Source: Betaproteobacteria bacterium (GTDB lineage Bacteria; Pseudomonadota; Gammaproteobacteria; Burkholderiales; SG8-41). From it: DNA of 41,230 nt. Where the stretch lies: contig CANJQI010000027.1 in NCBI GenBank assembly GCA_947476215.1, positions 1 through 41,230 on the forward strand, in the 5' to 3' direction. A program made the translations under genes and the position numbers. The first letter of the stretch is position 1. Every line of letters begins with the position of its first letter. The notes under the pieces are model-generated. The model did not search any database and had not been told where the DNA came from. It saw nothing but the letters and a program-made list of their open reading frames with translations. Positions 16,269-25,734 of this stretch are shown here, piece after piece.

Positions 16269-17774
16269 ATGGCAATGAGCGCGGCAGATAAATCCTATGA
16301 TGTGATCGTTGTGGGCGCGGGTAACGCCGCGCTGTGCTCCGCCCTGTCGGCGCGCGAGCAGGGTGCGCGGGTACTGGTGCTGGAGCGCGCGCCGCGCGAT
16401 CAACGCGGTGGTAACAGCAGTTTTGCCGGTGGCGGGTTGCGGGTCGTGCACAGCGGCACCGAGGACGTGAAAAAGATTATTCCGGATTTGACCGCCGAGG
16501 AAATTGCAACCACCGACTTTGGCGTCTACACGAGGGAGCAGTATCTAGACGATCTGGCGCGCGTCACCCAGTTCCATGCCGATCCGGATCTGGCGGAAAT
16601 CCTCGTCGATTCGAGCACCGATACCGTGCACTGGATACGCGGACAGGGCATACGCTTTGTTCCGTATTATGGCCGCCACTCGTTCAAGCATGAAGGCCGC
16701 TTCAAGTTCGTCGACGGCGTGGTCATCGCCGCCGTCGGCGGCGGTCGCGGACTGGTCGATGCGGAGTTTAAGGTTGCGGAGAAAGCCGGCATTGAAATCC
16801 GCTATGGCGCACATGTAACGGCGCTGCTGCGCGGCAATGGCGGTGTCGAGGGCGTGCGCGCGATTACGGCGGGCAAGCAGGAAGAACTGCGCGCCCGAGC
16901 GGTGGTGCTCGCATGCGGCGGATTCGAAGCCAATCGCGAGTGGCGTGCGCGCTACCTGGGCGCGGGCTGGGATCTGGCCAAGGTTAGAGGCACGCGCTAC
17001 AACACCGGCGATGGTTTGCGCATGGCGCTCGATATAGGCGCGCAACCGCATGGCCAGTGGTCGGGATGCCATTCGGTGCCGTGGGAGCGATACGCGGCCG
17101 ACTTCGGTTATGTAGACGCCCATATGACGCATACCAGCGGCCAGCGCTACAGTTATCCGTTCAGCATCATGGTCAACGCCAACGGCGAGCGCTTTCTCGA
17201 CGAAGGTGCTGATTTCCTGACCTATACCTATGCCAAATACGGCGGCGTGCTGCTAAGGCAACCGGGCAGTCATGCGTGGCAGATATACGATGCGCAGGTG
17301 ACGCGGTTGCAGCGCGATGAATATCGCGAGCGCGATACAACCAAGGTACAGGCTGATACGCTGGAAAAACTTGCCGAGCGCATGGAGGGCGTGGACGCCG
17401 CGCAATTTCTTGCGACCGTGCGTGAATACAATGCTGCGGTACGGCGCGATGTGCCGTTCAACCCCACGATCAAGGATGGGCGTGGCACCACGGGACTTGC
17501 AATCAACAAATCGAACTGGGCGAATCCGATCGAAGTGCCGCCGTTCGAGGCGTACCCCGTCGGCACCGGTATTACTTTTACCTTCGGCGGCATCAAGATC
17601 GACAATCGTTCGCGTGTGCTGGACATCGCCGATACTCCCATTCCCGGGCTATATGCCGCCGGAGAAATGGTGGGCGGACTTTTCTATTTCAACTATCTTG
17701 GTGATGCCGGATTGGTGTCGGGCGCGGTGTTCGGGCGTATTGCGGGTCGCGAGGCCAGAGCGTTTGCAAACTGA
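16269..17774 (+). CDS. tcuA: FAD-dependent tricarballylate dehydrogenase-like flavoprotein (TcuA family)
   Basis: 501 residues of the fumarate-reductase/succinate-dehydrogenase flavoprotein superfamily, closest in pattern to TcuA, which oxidises tricarballylate to cis-aconitate. The FAD dinucleotide motif VVGAGNAALCSALSA is at about residues 13-27, followed by ERAPRDQRGGNSSFAGGG. VVLACGGFEANREWR is in the middle, and the C-terminal FAD block GLYAAGEMVGG plus GDAGLVSGAVFGRIAG closes the fold. No signal peptide: cytoplasmic. Start at ATG 16269 or 16275. It is flanked on both sides by Bug genes of a tricarboxylate-binding family, which supports a carboxylate substrate. No tcuB is present, so the electron acceptor is unclear and the exact substrate may differ. 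Confidence 0.82.
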   Translation: MAMSAADKSYDVIVVGAGNAALCSALSAREQGARVLVLERAPRDQRGGNSSFAGGGLRVVHSGTEDVKKIIPDLTAEEIATTDFGVYTREQYLDDLARVTQFHADPDLAEILVDSSTDTVHWIRGQGIRFVPYYGRHSFKHEGRFKFVDGVVIAAVGGGRGLVDAEFKVAEKAGIEIRYGAHVTALLRGNGGVEGVRAITAGKQEELRARAVVLACGGFEANREWRARYLGAGWDLAKVRGTRYNTGDGLRMALDIGAQPHGQWSGCHSVPWERYAADFGYVDAHMTHTSGQRYSYPFSIMVNANGERFLDEGADFLTYTYAKYGGVLLRQPGSHAWQIYDAQVTRLQRDEYRERDTTKVQADTLEKLAERMEGVDAAQFLATVREYNAAVRRDVPFNPTIKDGRGTTGLAINKSNWANPIEVPPFEAYPVGTGITFTFGGIKIDNRSRVLDIADTPIPGLYAAGEMVGGLFYFNYLGDAGLVSGAVFGRIAGREARAFAN

Positions 17775-17837
17775 TCCGGGATCTCGGTATCAAAGGGAAT
17801 TAGCGCAACGTTTCGTCCACTTCGCTCGGGAGAGTCT

Positions 17838-18815
17838 ATGTCCATGCGTGGTTACACCGTGGCGGCAATTGTGGCCATGGCCGGGTTGGTCTGTCCCGGC
17901 GATCGTGATGTTTGGGCGCAGAACTACCCAACCAGACCGGTGCGCATAGTTACCGCCGAAGCCGGTGGCGGCCACGATTTTATTTCGCGCCTGACCGCCC
18001 GCGGGATGACCGATCATCTGGGGCAGCAATTCGTGGTCGACAATCGGGGCGCGGCTAGCGGGGCCATCGCGGCGGAGACGGTGGCCAAGGCCACGCCCGA
18101 CGGTTACACGTTGCTGCTGCACGGCGCCCCGGTCTGGTTGCTACCCTACCTGCGCAGCAACGTGGCTCACGACCCGATACGCGATTTTGCGCCGATTACG
18201 TGGGCGACAAACTCACCCAACGTGCTGGTCGTCAATCCGTCGGTGCCGGTTAAATCGGTGTCCGAATTGATAGCACTCGCCAAGGCGCGTCCGGGCACGC
18301 TGAACTATGTTGCATCGACCATAGGCGGCGCTTCGCATCTTGCCGCGGAACTGTTCAAGGCGATGGCGACCGTCGATATCGTGCGCGTGACCTACAAGGG
18401 AACCGGGCCTGCCCTGAGCGACCTGATAGGCGGTCATGTGCAGCTGATGTTTGGCACCGGCGGCGCGGTGACACCGCACGTCAAATCCGGGAAACTGCGT
18501 GCCATTGCGGTTACCAGCGCGGAACCGTCCGCGCTGATGCCAGGGCTGCCGACGGTGGCGTCGGCGGGACTGCCGGGCTATGTTTCCGTAACCATTAGCG
18601 GGTTCATGGCGCCGTCCCGCACGCCGGCATCGCTGGTCCGGATGCTGAATCAGGAGATCCTGCGCGTCATCACCAATCCGGTGGCGAAAGAACAACTGTT
18701 CAATTCCGGAATAGAAGTCGTGGCGAGCACACCGGAGCGGTTTGCCGAGACGATCAAGTCCGAAATGGCGCGCATGGGCAAAGTCATCAAGGATGCCGGC
18801 ATCAAGTCAGACTAA
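17838..18815 (+). CDS. Bug/TctC-family periplasmic solute-binding protein 7
   Basis: 325 residues; GGGAGA lies upstream of ATG 17838 (ATG 17844 also possible). Signal peptide to about Ala27 (VWAQ). NYPTRPVRIVTAEAGGGHDFISRL has His where most members have Thr or Ala before the Asp. TPDGYTLLL, HDPIRDFAPIT, NPSVPVKSVSELIALA, ASHLAAELFKAMATV, GLPGYVSV and MGKVIKDAGIK follow. It is the last gene of the plus-strand run and converges on UGSC C across a hairpin terminator. Confidence 0.9.
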   Translation: MSMRGYTVAAIVAMAGLVCPGDRDVWAQNYPTRPVRIVTAEAGGGHDFISRLTARGMTDHLGQQFVVDNRGAASGAIAAETVAKATPDGYTLLLHGAPVWLLPYLRSNVAHDPIRDFAPITWATNSPNVLVVNPSVPVKSVSELIALAKARPGTLNYVASTIGGASHLAAELFKAMATVDIVRVTYKGTGPALSDLIGGHVQLMFGTGGAVTPHVKSGKLRAIAVTSAEPSALMPGLPTVASAGLPGYVSVTISGFMAPSRTPASLVRMLNQEILRVITNPVAKEQLFNSGIEVVASTPERFAETIKSEMARMGKVIKDAGIKSD

Positions 18816-18818
18816 AAT

Positions 18819-18840
18819 CGATCGCAATAAATTGCGATCG
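18819..18840 (-). terminator. terminator between convergent genes (Bug 7 / UGSC C)
   Basis: CGATCGCAA (18819-18827) and TTGCGATCG (18832-18840) pair perfectly around TAAA and extend by three more pairs including one G-T. On the minus strand the stem is followed by TTTT, so it fits an intrinsic terminator for the minus-strand operon ending at 18844; on the plus strand the U-tract is weak. Confidence 0.7.
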
Positions 18841-18843
18841 GTT

Positions 18844-20460
18844 CTAACCCGGCAATATGATTTCGCGTGTCGTCGAACGCGTATGCGCCGACACCGGAAA
18901 ATATACCGAGTGGGTTCCTGGCCCGCCGGCAACTATGATGCTGATGTCGTCGGATTTCAGCGAGATCGGCAACATCGTATCCGGCGTCAGTTCACCCAGT
19001 TCCGCACGACGCGATTCCTGAACGCGTCCGAAATCCTTGGCGGACAGCCGTTTTGCCGCGAGTTTGGAATTGTCCCAAAGGCCGCGTTTGACATCTGCCT
19101 TGCTCAAGCCTTCGCGCTTGAGGAGGTGCGCATGCTCCGGCGATAACATGATCCACGGCCGGCCGCCATTCACGTAGTCGCTGCCGACCGGGAATGCCAT
19201 GGTGTCGCCGATGACGCGCAGCAGGTCTTTGGAGTCCTTGGCATGCGTGTTCATGTTCCACGTGCCCAGCGCGCCGACGACCGTGGCGGTACTGGCGCCG
19301 GGCGCAAAGCCGCGCTCGACATGCAGCGGCTCCCACGGATTGGCGGCTTCGTTCTCGGCGCAACAGAATGTGTACTTGCCGGGCTGTCCCTGCGTGGCTT
19401 TGTCCATGATGCCCGGCAGGCCGCCACCGATGTTCTGCAGTATCAGGCGCAATGCACGCCCCAGTGTGGCGTTGGCCCAGTTGCCCTGACCCAGACAGTT
19501 GTTGCCATAGTTGACGCCCAGCTTTTCGATGATGGGCCCGTTGATGACCAGCCACACGGCAACGGGATTGGTCGTCGCCTGTATGCTTTGCAGGTGGAAT
19601 TCGCGCGCGCCGACAGCTTCGGCGGCCGCAATCAGGACTGGCAGATATTCCGGACGGCAACCCGCCGCGACGGCATTGATCGCAATGAGTTCGACGGTCG
19701 CTGCGCGATACGCCGGCGCTATGGTTGCGACCACTTCATCGGGGGCACGGTTGGTGTGCTTGAGCATGCGTGCGACGCGTTCCCTGGTCGGTGCGATGAT
19801 GGGCAGGCCGTCGCCCCATTTCCGTTCTATGAAGAATTGATTCAGTTCGTCGGCGTCGCCGGGAACCTCAACCAGTTCTGCGCGCGGCGCAGGTTTGTCG
19901 CTTGCGCGTGCCGCTCTGCTTTTGGAGCCCGGGTCCTGCAGTTGCCGTGCGATGTCTTCAACGCACTGGCCGGCAATCGTGCGCAACTCATCGCGGTTAC
20001 GGATGCCGAATGGATGCGGCACCACCGCGATCGGCAGATCGGGATAGCCCAGCGCCTTGGCCTGCGCGCGCCCGAGTCCGAGAAAATCGGATGAGCATAC
20101 GGTTATGGATGCCAGGCCGTGCTTTGCTGCCGTTACACTGTCGTGGATACTCCACGACGTGCAGGATCCTCAATCGCCGGACCCGGTAATGACGGCATCG
20201 CACTGGTCGCTGAGTTCCTGCATGACCGCGTCTGGCACCGGCACGCCCGCGCCGCGTTTGCGGCGCTTGACGACTCTTTCAACACCGTGCTTGCTTACCA
20301 GCAATTCCGCGAGGTCGTCGACGAGATAGTTGAAATTGGGTTTGGCGTTATCGATGAAGCCGACGACTTTGCCGGCCAGTCCATCCAGCGACTGCCGCAA
20401 TTGCTGCGGTCCGCTGTACTCCGGCGCCACCGGGTCGTATACCTGCCTGCCTGTTGTCAT
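18844..20460 (-). CDS. UGSC-fusion selenoprotein C (in-frame UGA at 20170-20172, minus strand)
   Basis: Read through UGA, 538 residues. N-terminal UGSC domain: GKVVGFIDNAKPNFNYLVDDL (no more than this block), CDAVITGSGD, then Sec97-Gly-Ser-Cys100, TSWSIHD, Cys122 in ITVCSS and VVPHPFG. C-terminal partner domain from about residue 215: KWGDGLPIIAP, NAVAAGCRPEYLP, NGPI, NATLGRALRL, PGIMDKATQGQPG, FCCAENE, PWEPLHVERG, SPEHAHLLKREGLSKADVK and GGPGTHSVYFPV. GGAG lies 8 nt before ATG 20460. A hairpin starts 11 nt after the UGA. It is last in a six-gene minus-strand operon, after a D-2-hydroxyacid dehydrogenase. Reaction unknown. Normal annotation would give a 96-residue and a 393-residue piece. Confidence 0.88.
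20140..20158 (-). promoter_or_regulatory. SECIS-like hairpin of UGSC C
   Basis: On the minus strand GTCGTGG / CCACGAC form a perfect 7-bp stem with loop AGTAT, 11 nt after UGA 20170-20172. The outer pair is G-C where UGSC A and D have A-T. The single loop change (G to A) turns Val into Ile in the protein. Confidence 0.85.
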
Positions 20461-20559
20461 TATTGTTTCTCCAAAGCTGCAAACCGATGATGATACCGGG
20501 CGGTGTCACCGGCTGTCCAATTTGAGTATTGACCGAATCTCGGCGTAGCGAGGAAGTAG

Positions 20560-20579
20560 GTCGGCAAACCTTTGCCGAC
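20560..20579. repeat. perfect 9-bp hairpin after the dehydrogenase gene
   Basis: GTCGGCAAA and TTTGCCGAC pair with only CC between them, about 20 nt beyond the stop of the minus-strand dehydrogenase gene and 100 nt before UGSC C. No U-tract. It resembles dispersed proteobacterial intergenic palindromes; it could also partly uncouple the two genes. Nothing else is seen in 20461-20599. Confidence 0.45.
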
Positions 20580-20599
20580 ATCTGACTGCCGGTTCGAGG

Positions 20600-21580
20600 T
20601 TAATACCAGCTCTTCTTGTCCACGATATTGCGCAGCGGTGTGCCGTCGATCAGGTGGCGTGCATTCTCCAGTATGACTTCGTAGCGGCGCTCGTTCAGAT
20701 GCGGACCTATGCCGGACGTATGCGGTGTGATGAATACGCCGGGCATGCTCCATAGCGGATGGTCTTTGGGCAGCGGCTCGGTTTCGAATACGTCCAATCC
20801 GGCGCCGGCAAGTCTGCCGTCGCGCAGAGCGGCGGTCAGCGCGTCGAGGTGCGTCGTTTTGCCGCGGCCGATGTTGATGAAGTAGGCGCCTTTTTTCATC
20901 CGTGCGAAGCGGGCTGCGTCAAACAGTCCGCCGGTCGCCGGAGTATGAGGAATGGTGAGCACAACAAAGTCAGCCTGCGGCAACAGGTCGTCGAGCTCTT
21001 CCGGGCGTCCGAGGAGGGCAACGCCGGGCGGTGCGCTTACGCGCCGCGCGTCTATGCCGATGACCCGCATGCCAAACGCACTGGCGATGCGTGCGGTCTC
21101 GGCGCCTACGCCTCCCACGCCGACGATGAGCATGGTGGCCTCGGGCAGCGCGAGTACTCCGGTCTCGTCGGCCGACCCGGTTTTTTCCTTGGGCGGTATC
21201 CATTCATGGCGGATTTGCTGATGAAAATAACGATGCATGCCGCGCGCGAAATTGAGCACGTACATCATGATGTGCGCGGAGATGTGGTCATTGTAGATTT
21301 CACGGAAATTCGTGACCACGACCGGGTGCGAAATCAGCGCCGGGTAGTAGTAGCCCGCGGCGGGCGCTGCGTGTGGCGCCTGCAGCCAGCGCAGTTTTTG
21401 TGCCTGCGCGAGCACCTCAGGCGCAACGGTGCCAAACGCGGCATCGGCGTCGACTATGGCGGTCTTGGCTTCCTCGTTGGTTTCGGTCAGCACCACTGAC
21501 ATGTCGCGACAGTCGGTCATCAGTCGTGCGGCCCAGTCGCGCGTGGCCTTGTTTTGCGGGGGGATGAAGACAAACTTCAT
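20600..21580 (-). CDS. D-2-hydroxyacid dehydrogenase (NAD-dependent)
   Basis: 326 residues with a complete D-2-hydroxyacid dehydrogenase layout. The NAD motif GVGGVG is at residues 154-159, Asp177 at the end of the next strand suggests NAD rather than NADP, and the catalytic residues are Arg239 (NIGRG), Glu268 (ETEPLPKDHPLW) and His287 (TPHTSG). The N-terminal substrate domain carries WLQAPHAAPAAG and FREIYNDHISAHIM. It interconverts a 2-oxoacid and the D-2-hydroxyacid in the cytoplasm. AGGAG precedes ATG 21580. It is cotranscribed with Bug 8 (59 nt upstream) and UGSC C (139 nt downstream). The substrate is not readable; a carboxylated hydroxyacid would suit the locus. Confidence 0.9.
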   Translation of the reverse strand: MKFVFIPPQNKATRDWAARLMTDCRDMSVVLTETNEEAKTAIVDADAAFGTVAPEVLAQAQKLRWLQAPHAAPAAGYYYPALISHPVVVTNFREIYNDHISAHIMMYVLNFARGMHRYFHQQIRHEWIPPKEKTGSADETGVLALPEATMLIVGVGGVGAETARIASAFGMRVIGIDARRVSAPPGVALLGRPEELDDLLPQADFVVLTIPHTPATGGLFDAARFARMKKGAYFINIGRGKTTHLDALTAALRDGRLAGAGLDVFETEPLPKDHPLWSMPGVFITPHTSGIGPHLNERRYEVILENARHLIDGTPLRNIVDKKSWY

Positions 21581-21639
21581 AGTGGGAGTCTCCTGGACCG
21601 CGGCTTGCGCCGCGGGGCGAGTTGATTATTAAGGAGCTG

Positions 21640-22599
21640 CTAGTCGGCGCGTATGCCGGTATCCTTGATGACTTTGCCGCTGCGCGTCATGTCGGCCTTG
21701 ATGATCGCAATGAATTCCTCGGGCGTGCTGCTTGCGGCTTCCATTCCCACGCCCAGAAACTTTTCCTTCACGTCGCCGGCGGCCAGCGCGCCCTTGAGTT
21801 CAATGCTGAGCCGGTTGACGATGGCGGCAGGCGTTTTCGGCGGGGCGAACATTCCATAAATCGACGTCATTTCGTAGCCGGGCAGGCCTGATGCCGCCAA
21901 TGTCGGCAGATCCGGAACCAGGGCAGAGCGCTCCGCGCTCGTGACGCCCAGAGCCCGCAGCCGTCCTGATTTGATATGCGCGGTCACGGATCCGGGTGTC
22001 GCAAACGACAGTTGCACTTCATTGCCGAGCAAAGCATTAAGACCCGGCCCGGTGCCTTTGTAGCCTATGCGCACGATGTTGATACCGGCCATGGACTTGA
22101 GCAGTTCCGCGGCGAGGTGTTGGGCGGACCCGGTTGAACTGGAGCCATAGTTCAGAACACCGGGCTGGGCCTTGGCGAGTGCGATCAGATCATTCAAGGT
22201 CTTGAGCGGCAACAACGGATGCACGACCAATATGTTGGGGGACAGAGCGCTCAGTCCGATCGGCGTGAAATCCCGCCGTGCATCGAAGGGCGGCAAATCC
22301 CGCAGGTACGGGGATATCCACAGGCTGCTGCTGTAAAACAACAGCGAGTAACCGTCAGGTGTGGCTTTGCTGACAATTTCCGAACCGATGGAACCACGAT
22401 TTTCAACGATGACCGGTTGACCCATAGCTCCCGACAGTTTTTGCGCCACGATGCGCGCGGCCAAGTCATTGCCGCCACCCACGGCGGCGGCGACGATGCG
22501 GATATGTTTTGATGGAAAAGTCTGCGCCGATAACACGCCTGCATAGGCGACAACCACCATGAAGACGAAATATCGGATGTGTGCAGTTGAGAGCCTCAT
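21640..22599 (-). CDS. Bug/TctC-family periplasmic solute-binding protein 8
   Basis: 319 residues, starting 4 nt after the MmgE/PrpD stop, so translation is probably coupled. Signal peptide to about Ala25 (LSAQ). TFPSKHIRIVAAAVGGGNDLAARIVAQ, TPDGYSLLF, FDARRDFTPIG, VHPLLPLKTLNDLIALA, SAQHLAAELLKSMAGI, GLPGYEMTS and SGKVIKDTGIR identify it. The ligand loop is the shortest type (ENRGSIGSEI). The linkage to the D-2-hydroxyacid dehydrogenase and PrpD-like genes suggests a hydroxy-carboxylate ligand. Confidence 0.9.
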   Translation of the reverse strand: MRLSTAHIRYFVFMVVVAYAGVLSAQTFPSKHIRIVAAAVGGGNDLAARIVAQKLSGAMGQPVIVENRGSIGSEIVSKATPDGYSLLFYSSSLWISPYLRDLPPFDARRDFTPIGLSALSPNILVVHPLLPLKTLNDLIALAKAQPGVLNYGSSSTGSAQHLAAELLKSMAGINIVRIGYKGTGPGLNALLGNEVQLSFATPGSVTAHIKSGRLRALGVTSAERSALVPDLPTLAASGLPGYEMTSIYGMFAPPKTPAAIVNRLSIELKGALAAGDVKEKFLGVGMEAASSTPEEFIAIIKADMTRSGKVIKDTGIRAD

Positions 22600-22603
22600 G
22601 GCA

Positions 22604-24061
22604 TCATCCGGGTGTGGCGAGATTCATGATGTCCCTGATATTTTTGATTTTTTCCAGGGACTCCAGGGCTGCGAGCAGCTCGTCGGTCCGTTTTGGGTTT
22701 TCATGTATCAGTTTCGCGTTGGCGCGGAATTTCGACACCACATCTTCACGCGTGCACGGTCGGCTGGGAAAGCCCAGCAGTTCCGGTGCCGAGCGTACCA
22801 GCGACCGGCCATCCCTGAGTTTTACGGTGACTTCGCCACGTTGTTCCCCGAACCACGATGCCTCGTCGGCGGTGTAAGTGACGCGGCTTGCCAGTTCGAG
22901 CACGGCGGGCTCGGTCACCTTATCGGCGGTGAAACTCAGCGGCCCCAGTTCGCCGTCCGCGAGCAGGCGTGCCAGCAGATAGGGCAGGCTGAAGCGCGCG
23001 TTGTACGGCGTCGGATGCAGTTTGGTTTCCTTGGGTTCGAAGTGAAACTCGATGCGCTGCGCGGGCGCTCGGCAGTCGATTTGCAGCACGTCCTGCGGAC
23101 GCAGTTTGTATTCGATTACCAGTGATTTGAGAGCTTCCATGAAGTGGTGCGGGCCATGTCCCGCCGGGTAAAACTTCAAAACGTTCTTGAGCGTAGTCCA
23201 CTCGGTGCCCAGGCCACTCGTCAAACGCGTGGCATCATGCAGATCCTTGCCGATAACGGCCAACAGTCCGCGGTCTCCTTCATAGATCAGTCTGGGGCCG
23301 CGTAGACCATCGTGTGCCCACGAAGCAGCAATGATGCCCGAATGCGCAGCCCAGGCTGCATGAACATGCGAGTCGGCCCCTTCGCGGTGTGATTGTCCGA
23401 GGAACAGACCGAGCCCGCCGACCAGCCCCTGTGCCGAGGTGAGTTGTTGGGCATTCAATCCAAACAGCCGGCCGGCGATCAGCGCCGATGAATACAGTCC
23501 GGGCACGTAGGCCCGCACCAGCATGCCGCCCTCATGGTGCATGCGGTGGTGCGCGGCCAGTTCTTCCGCTCCCCACGTTGCACGCGCCGCGCGTACGCCA
23601 TAGCGGTCCACCATCAGCGATGCACCGACGCGCGGTGCAACTTCATAGCCGATGACCACGGCGGTGATCAGGTCCTTGCCCGTGCAATTGGCGGCCTCGC
23701 CGGCGGCAAGGGCGGTGGCGACGACGTGACGGCTCATGTGGTTGCCGCCGCCGCCGTAGTCAGTGTCGTCGTAGTCGAGCGCGGCGATGCCGATGCCGTT
23801 GGCGATCGCAGCATTGGCCGCAGCTATGCGTCCCGCGTGGCCTATGACGGTGGCTTCGGGCGGTCCCGCCAGTTTCCGGAATACGCTACTGCCGTTCCTT
23901 GCCCACTCCATGGTGCTGCCGGCGAGGGCGTTGCCGATGGAGTCCAGTATGTGGGTGCGCGCCTTGGCGGCGACTGCGGCCGGGATATCCTCGTAGCGCA
24001 GATTGGCAACGAAGTTCGCGAGGGTTTCCGAACAGCTTTGTTCACTTGATTCAATGGGCAT
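22604..24061 (-). CDS. MmgE/PrpD family protein 1
   Basis: 485 residues, the normal length of the 2-methylcitrate dehydratase (PrpD) / MmgE superfamily, whose members dehydrate or isomerise citrate-like acids (cis-aconitate decarboxylase and iminodisuccinate epimerase also belong). Seen blocks: FVANLRYEDIPAAV near the N-terminus, ARTHILDSIGNALAGS, ANAAIANGIGIAALDYDDT with the conserved Asp-Asp, VVIGYEVAPRVG, and YPAGHGPHHFMEALKSLV in the C-terminal domain. AAGGAA lies upstream. It sits 16 nt after UGSC D and 4 nt before Bug 8, clearly in one operon. The reaction is not decided by sequence. Confidence 0.88.
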   Translation of the reverse strand: MPIESSEQSCSETLANFVANLRYEDIPAAVAAKARTHILDSIGNALAGSTMEWARNGSSVFRKLAGPPEATVIGHAGRIAAANAAIANGIGIAALDYDDTDYGGGGNHMSRHVVATALAAGEAANCTGKDLITAVVIGYEVAPRVGASLMVDRYGVRAARATWGAEELAAHHRMHHEGGMLVRAYVPGLYSSALIAGRLFGLNAQQLTSAQGLVGGLGLFLGQSHREGADSHVHAAWAAHSGIIAASWAHDGLRGPRLIYEGDRGLLAVIGKDLHDATRLTSGLGTEWTTLKNVLKFYPAGHGPHHFMEALKSLVIEYKLRPQDVLQIDCRAPAQRIEFHFEPKETKLHPTPYNARFSLPYLLARLLADGELGPLSFTADKVTEPAVLELASRVTYTADEASWFGEQRGEVTVKLRDGRSLVRSAPELLGFPSRPCTREDVVSKFRANAKLIHENPKRTDELLAALESLEKIKNIRDIMNLATPG

Positions 24062-24077
24062 GCGGGTCGTTTCCTTC

Positions 24078-25682
24078 CTATGGGAGTATTACGCGGGTTA
24101 CCGAGCGTGTGCTGCCGAGGCTGGGCACATAAGTGGAATGCGTGCCGGGTCCGCCCGCCACCAGGATGCCGATATTGTCCGGCGTGGTGGCGATGGGCAA
24201 CAGCGTGTCCTGCGTAAACGTGCCGAGCTCGGGGCCGCGCACGCTTTGTATGCGCGCGAAGTCGATAGGCGGCAGCAGACGAACCGACATCTTGGATTGT
24301 TCCCACAGCCGGGATTTGACCTGCGCTTTGGTGAGTCCCGCGGCGTGCAGGATATGCGCATGTTCGGGGCTCAGTACGATCCACGGATTACCGCCGTTCA
24401 GATAATCGTTGCTCGGCGGGCGCGGCAGCGTGGCCGCGATGACATTCAGGATCTCGTCCGCATTCTTGGTATGCGTGTTCATGTTGAGTGTGCCTTCGGC
24501 GCCGACCACGGTCACCGTGCTCTGGTCCGCGCGGTAACCTTTTTCGACGTGCAGCGGCTCCCACGGAGTTTCCGTTTCATTTTCGGCACAGCAGAAGGTG
24601 TACTTGCCGGGCTGTCCATGCGTGGCGCGATCGAGTTCGCCCGGCACAGCCCGGCCGATGTTCAGCAGTATCAGATGCAGCGCGCGTCCGAGCGTGGCAT
24701 TGGCCCAATTGGTCTGGCCCAGGCAGTTGAGGTTGCCGTTCATTCCCAGGTCCTGCGCAATCGGACCATTGACGATGAGCCATACCGTCGCTGGATTGGT
24801 CGTGGTCTGTATGGTTTGCACGTTAAATTGCGGCGGCGTGACCGCTTCCACGGCCGCGATCAGTACCGGCATGCAGGCAGGATCGCAGCCGGCCATGACG
24901 GCATTGATGGCGATGCGCTGCACCGTTGCCGCACCGAAGCCCGGCGGAAGTCTGGCCACGATTTCGTCAGGGTGTCGAGTGGTGGCTTCAAGCATGCGCT
25001 GCACGCGCTTTTGCGTGGGCGCCACGACCGGCAGACCATCGGTCCAGCCCTGTGCCCGAAACAGCGCATTGACGTCATCGGCATCCGCACCGACATCGAC
25101 GAGTGCCGCACATTCAGTTTGCGCAGGTGTGCCGGCAGCGACGGCGTCGGTGGATTTGCATGCGAGAGACGCAATATCGGCCACCAGCGATACAGCCAGC
25201 GTGCGCACGCCATCGCGCGTCAGCGTTCCGAAGGGATGCGGCATGACCGCGATCGGCAAATCGGCATAGCCGAGCCCGCGCGCCTGCGCACGTCCCATGC
25301 CCAGGAATGAGGTGGAGCAAACCTGTACTGCCGTTACACCGCGTTTCGCGGCGTTTACGCTATCGTGGACACTCCACGATGTGCAGCCCCCTCAATCCCC
25401 CGAGCCTGTAATGACCAGGTCGCAGTGCGTCGTCACCTCGCCCATGATTTCCTCGGGCGCGGCTATGGATGGCGCCCGTTTCCTGAATTTCATCGTATCT
25501 TTGACGCCATAGCGGCTTTTCAATACGGTCGCAAGTTCATCGACCAGATGATTGAAATTGGGTTTGGTGTTATCGATGAACCCCACGACTTTGCCTGCCA
25601 GCGTATCGAGCGTGGTTCCTTGTAGCTGTCCCTCGCTGCGATAGGGTGCGCTGGGGTCGAATACGGATGTGTTGGTCGTCAT
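24078..25682 (-). CDS. UGSC-fusion selenoprotein D (in-frame UGA at 25392-25394, minus strand)
   Basis: Read through UGA, 534 residues from ATG 25682; the frame is open further upstream to 25826, but this start makes Sec97 as in its paralogues. UGSC domain: KVVGFIDNTKPNFNHLVDE, DLVITGSGD, Sec97-Gly-Gly-Cys100, TSWSVHD, Cys122 in AVQVCST, MPHPFG. Partner domain: WTDGLPVVAP, NAVMAGCDPACMP, NGPI, NATLGRALHL, PGELDRATHGQPG, FCCAENE, PWEPLHVEKG, TVTVVGAEGTLNMN and GGPGTHSTYVP. Very close to UGSC E, with which it is arranged back-to-back. The hairpin starts 11 nt after the UGA. Second in a minus-strand operon, 52 nt after Bug 9. Confidence 0.88.
25362..25380 (-). promoter_or_regulatory. SECIS-like hairpin of UGSC D
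   Basis: On the minus strand ATCGTGG / CCACGAT form a perfect 7-bp stem with loop AGTGT, 11 nt after UGA 25392-25394. The outer pair is A-T, encoded by the third bases of ACA (Thr) and GAT (Asp). Confidence 0.85.
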
Positions 25683-25734
25683 TGTCGGCCTTGAAGGTGC
25701 GGGCTCTGATGCAAATACGCGGGAAAACGGCATA

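Noticed and set aside
24003-25310. Long plus-strand frame opposite UGSC D
   Set aside because: Arg/His-rich translation typical of antisense GC-rich coding; the minus strand carries the conserved family.
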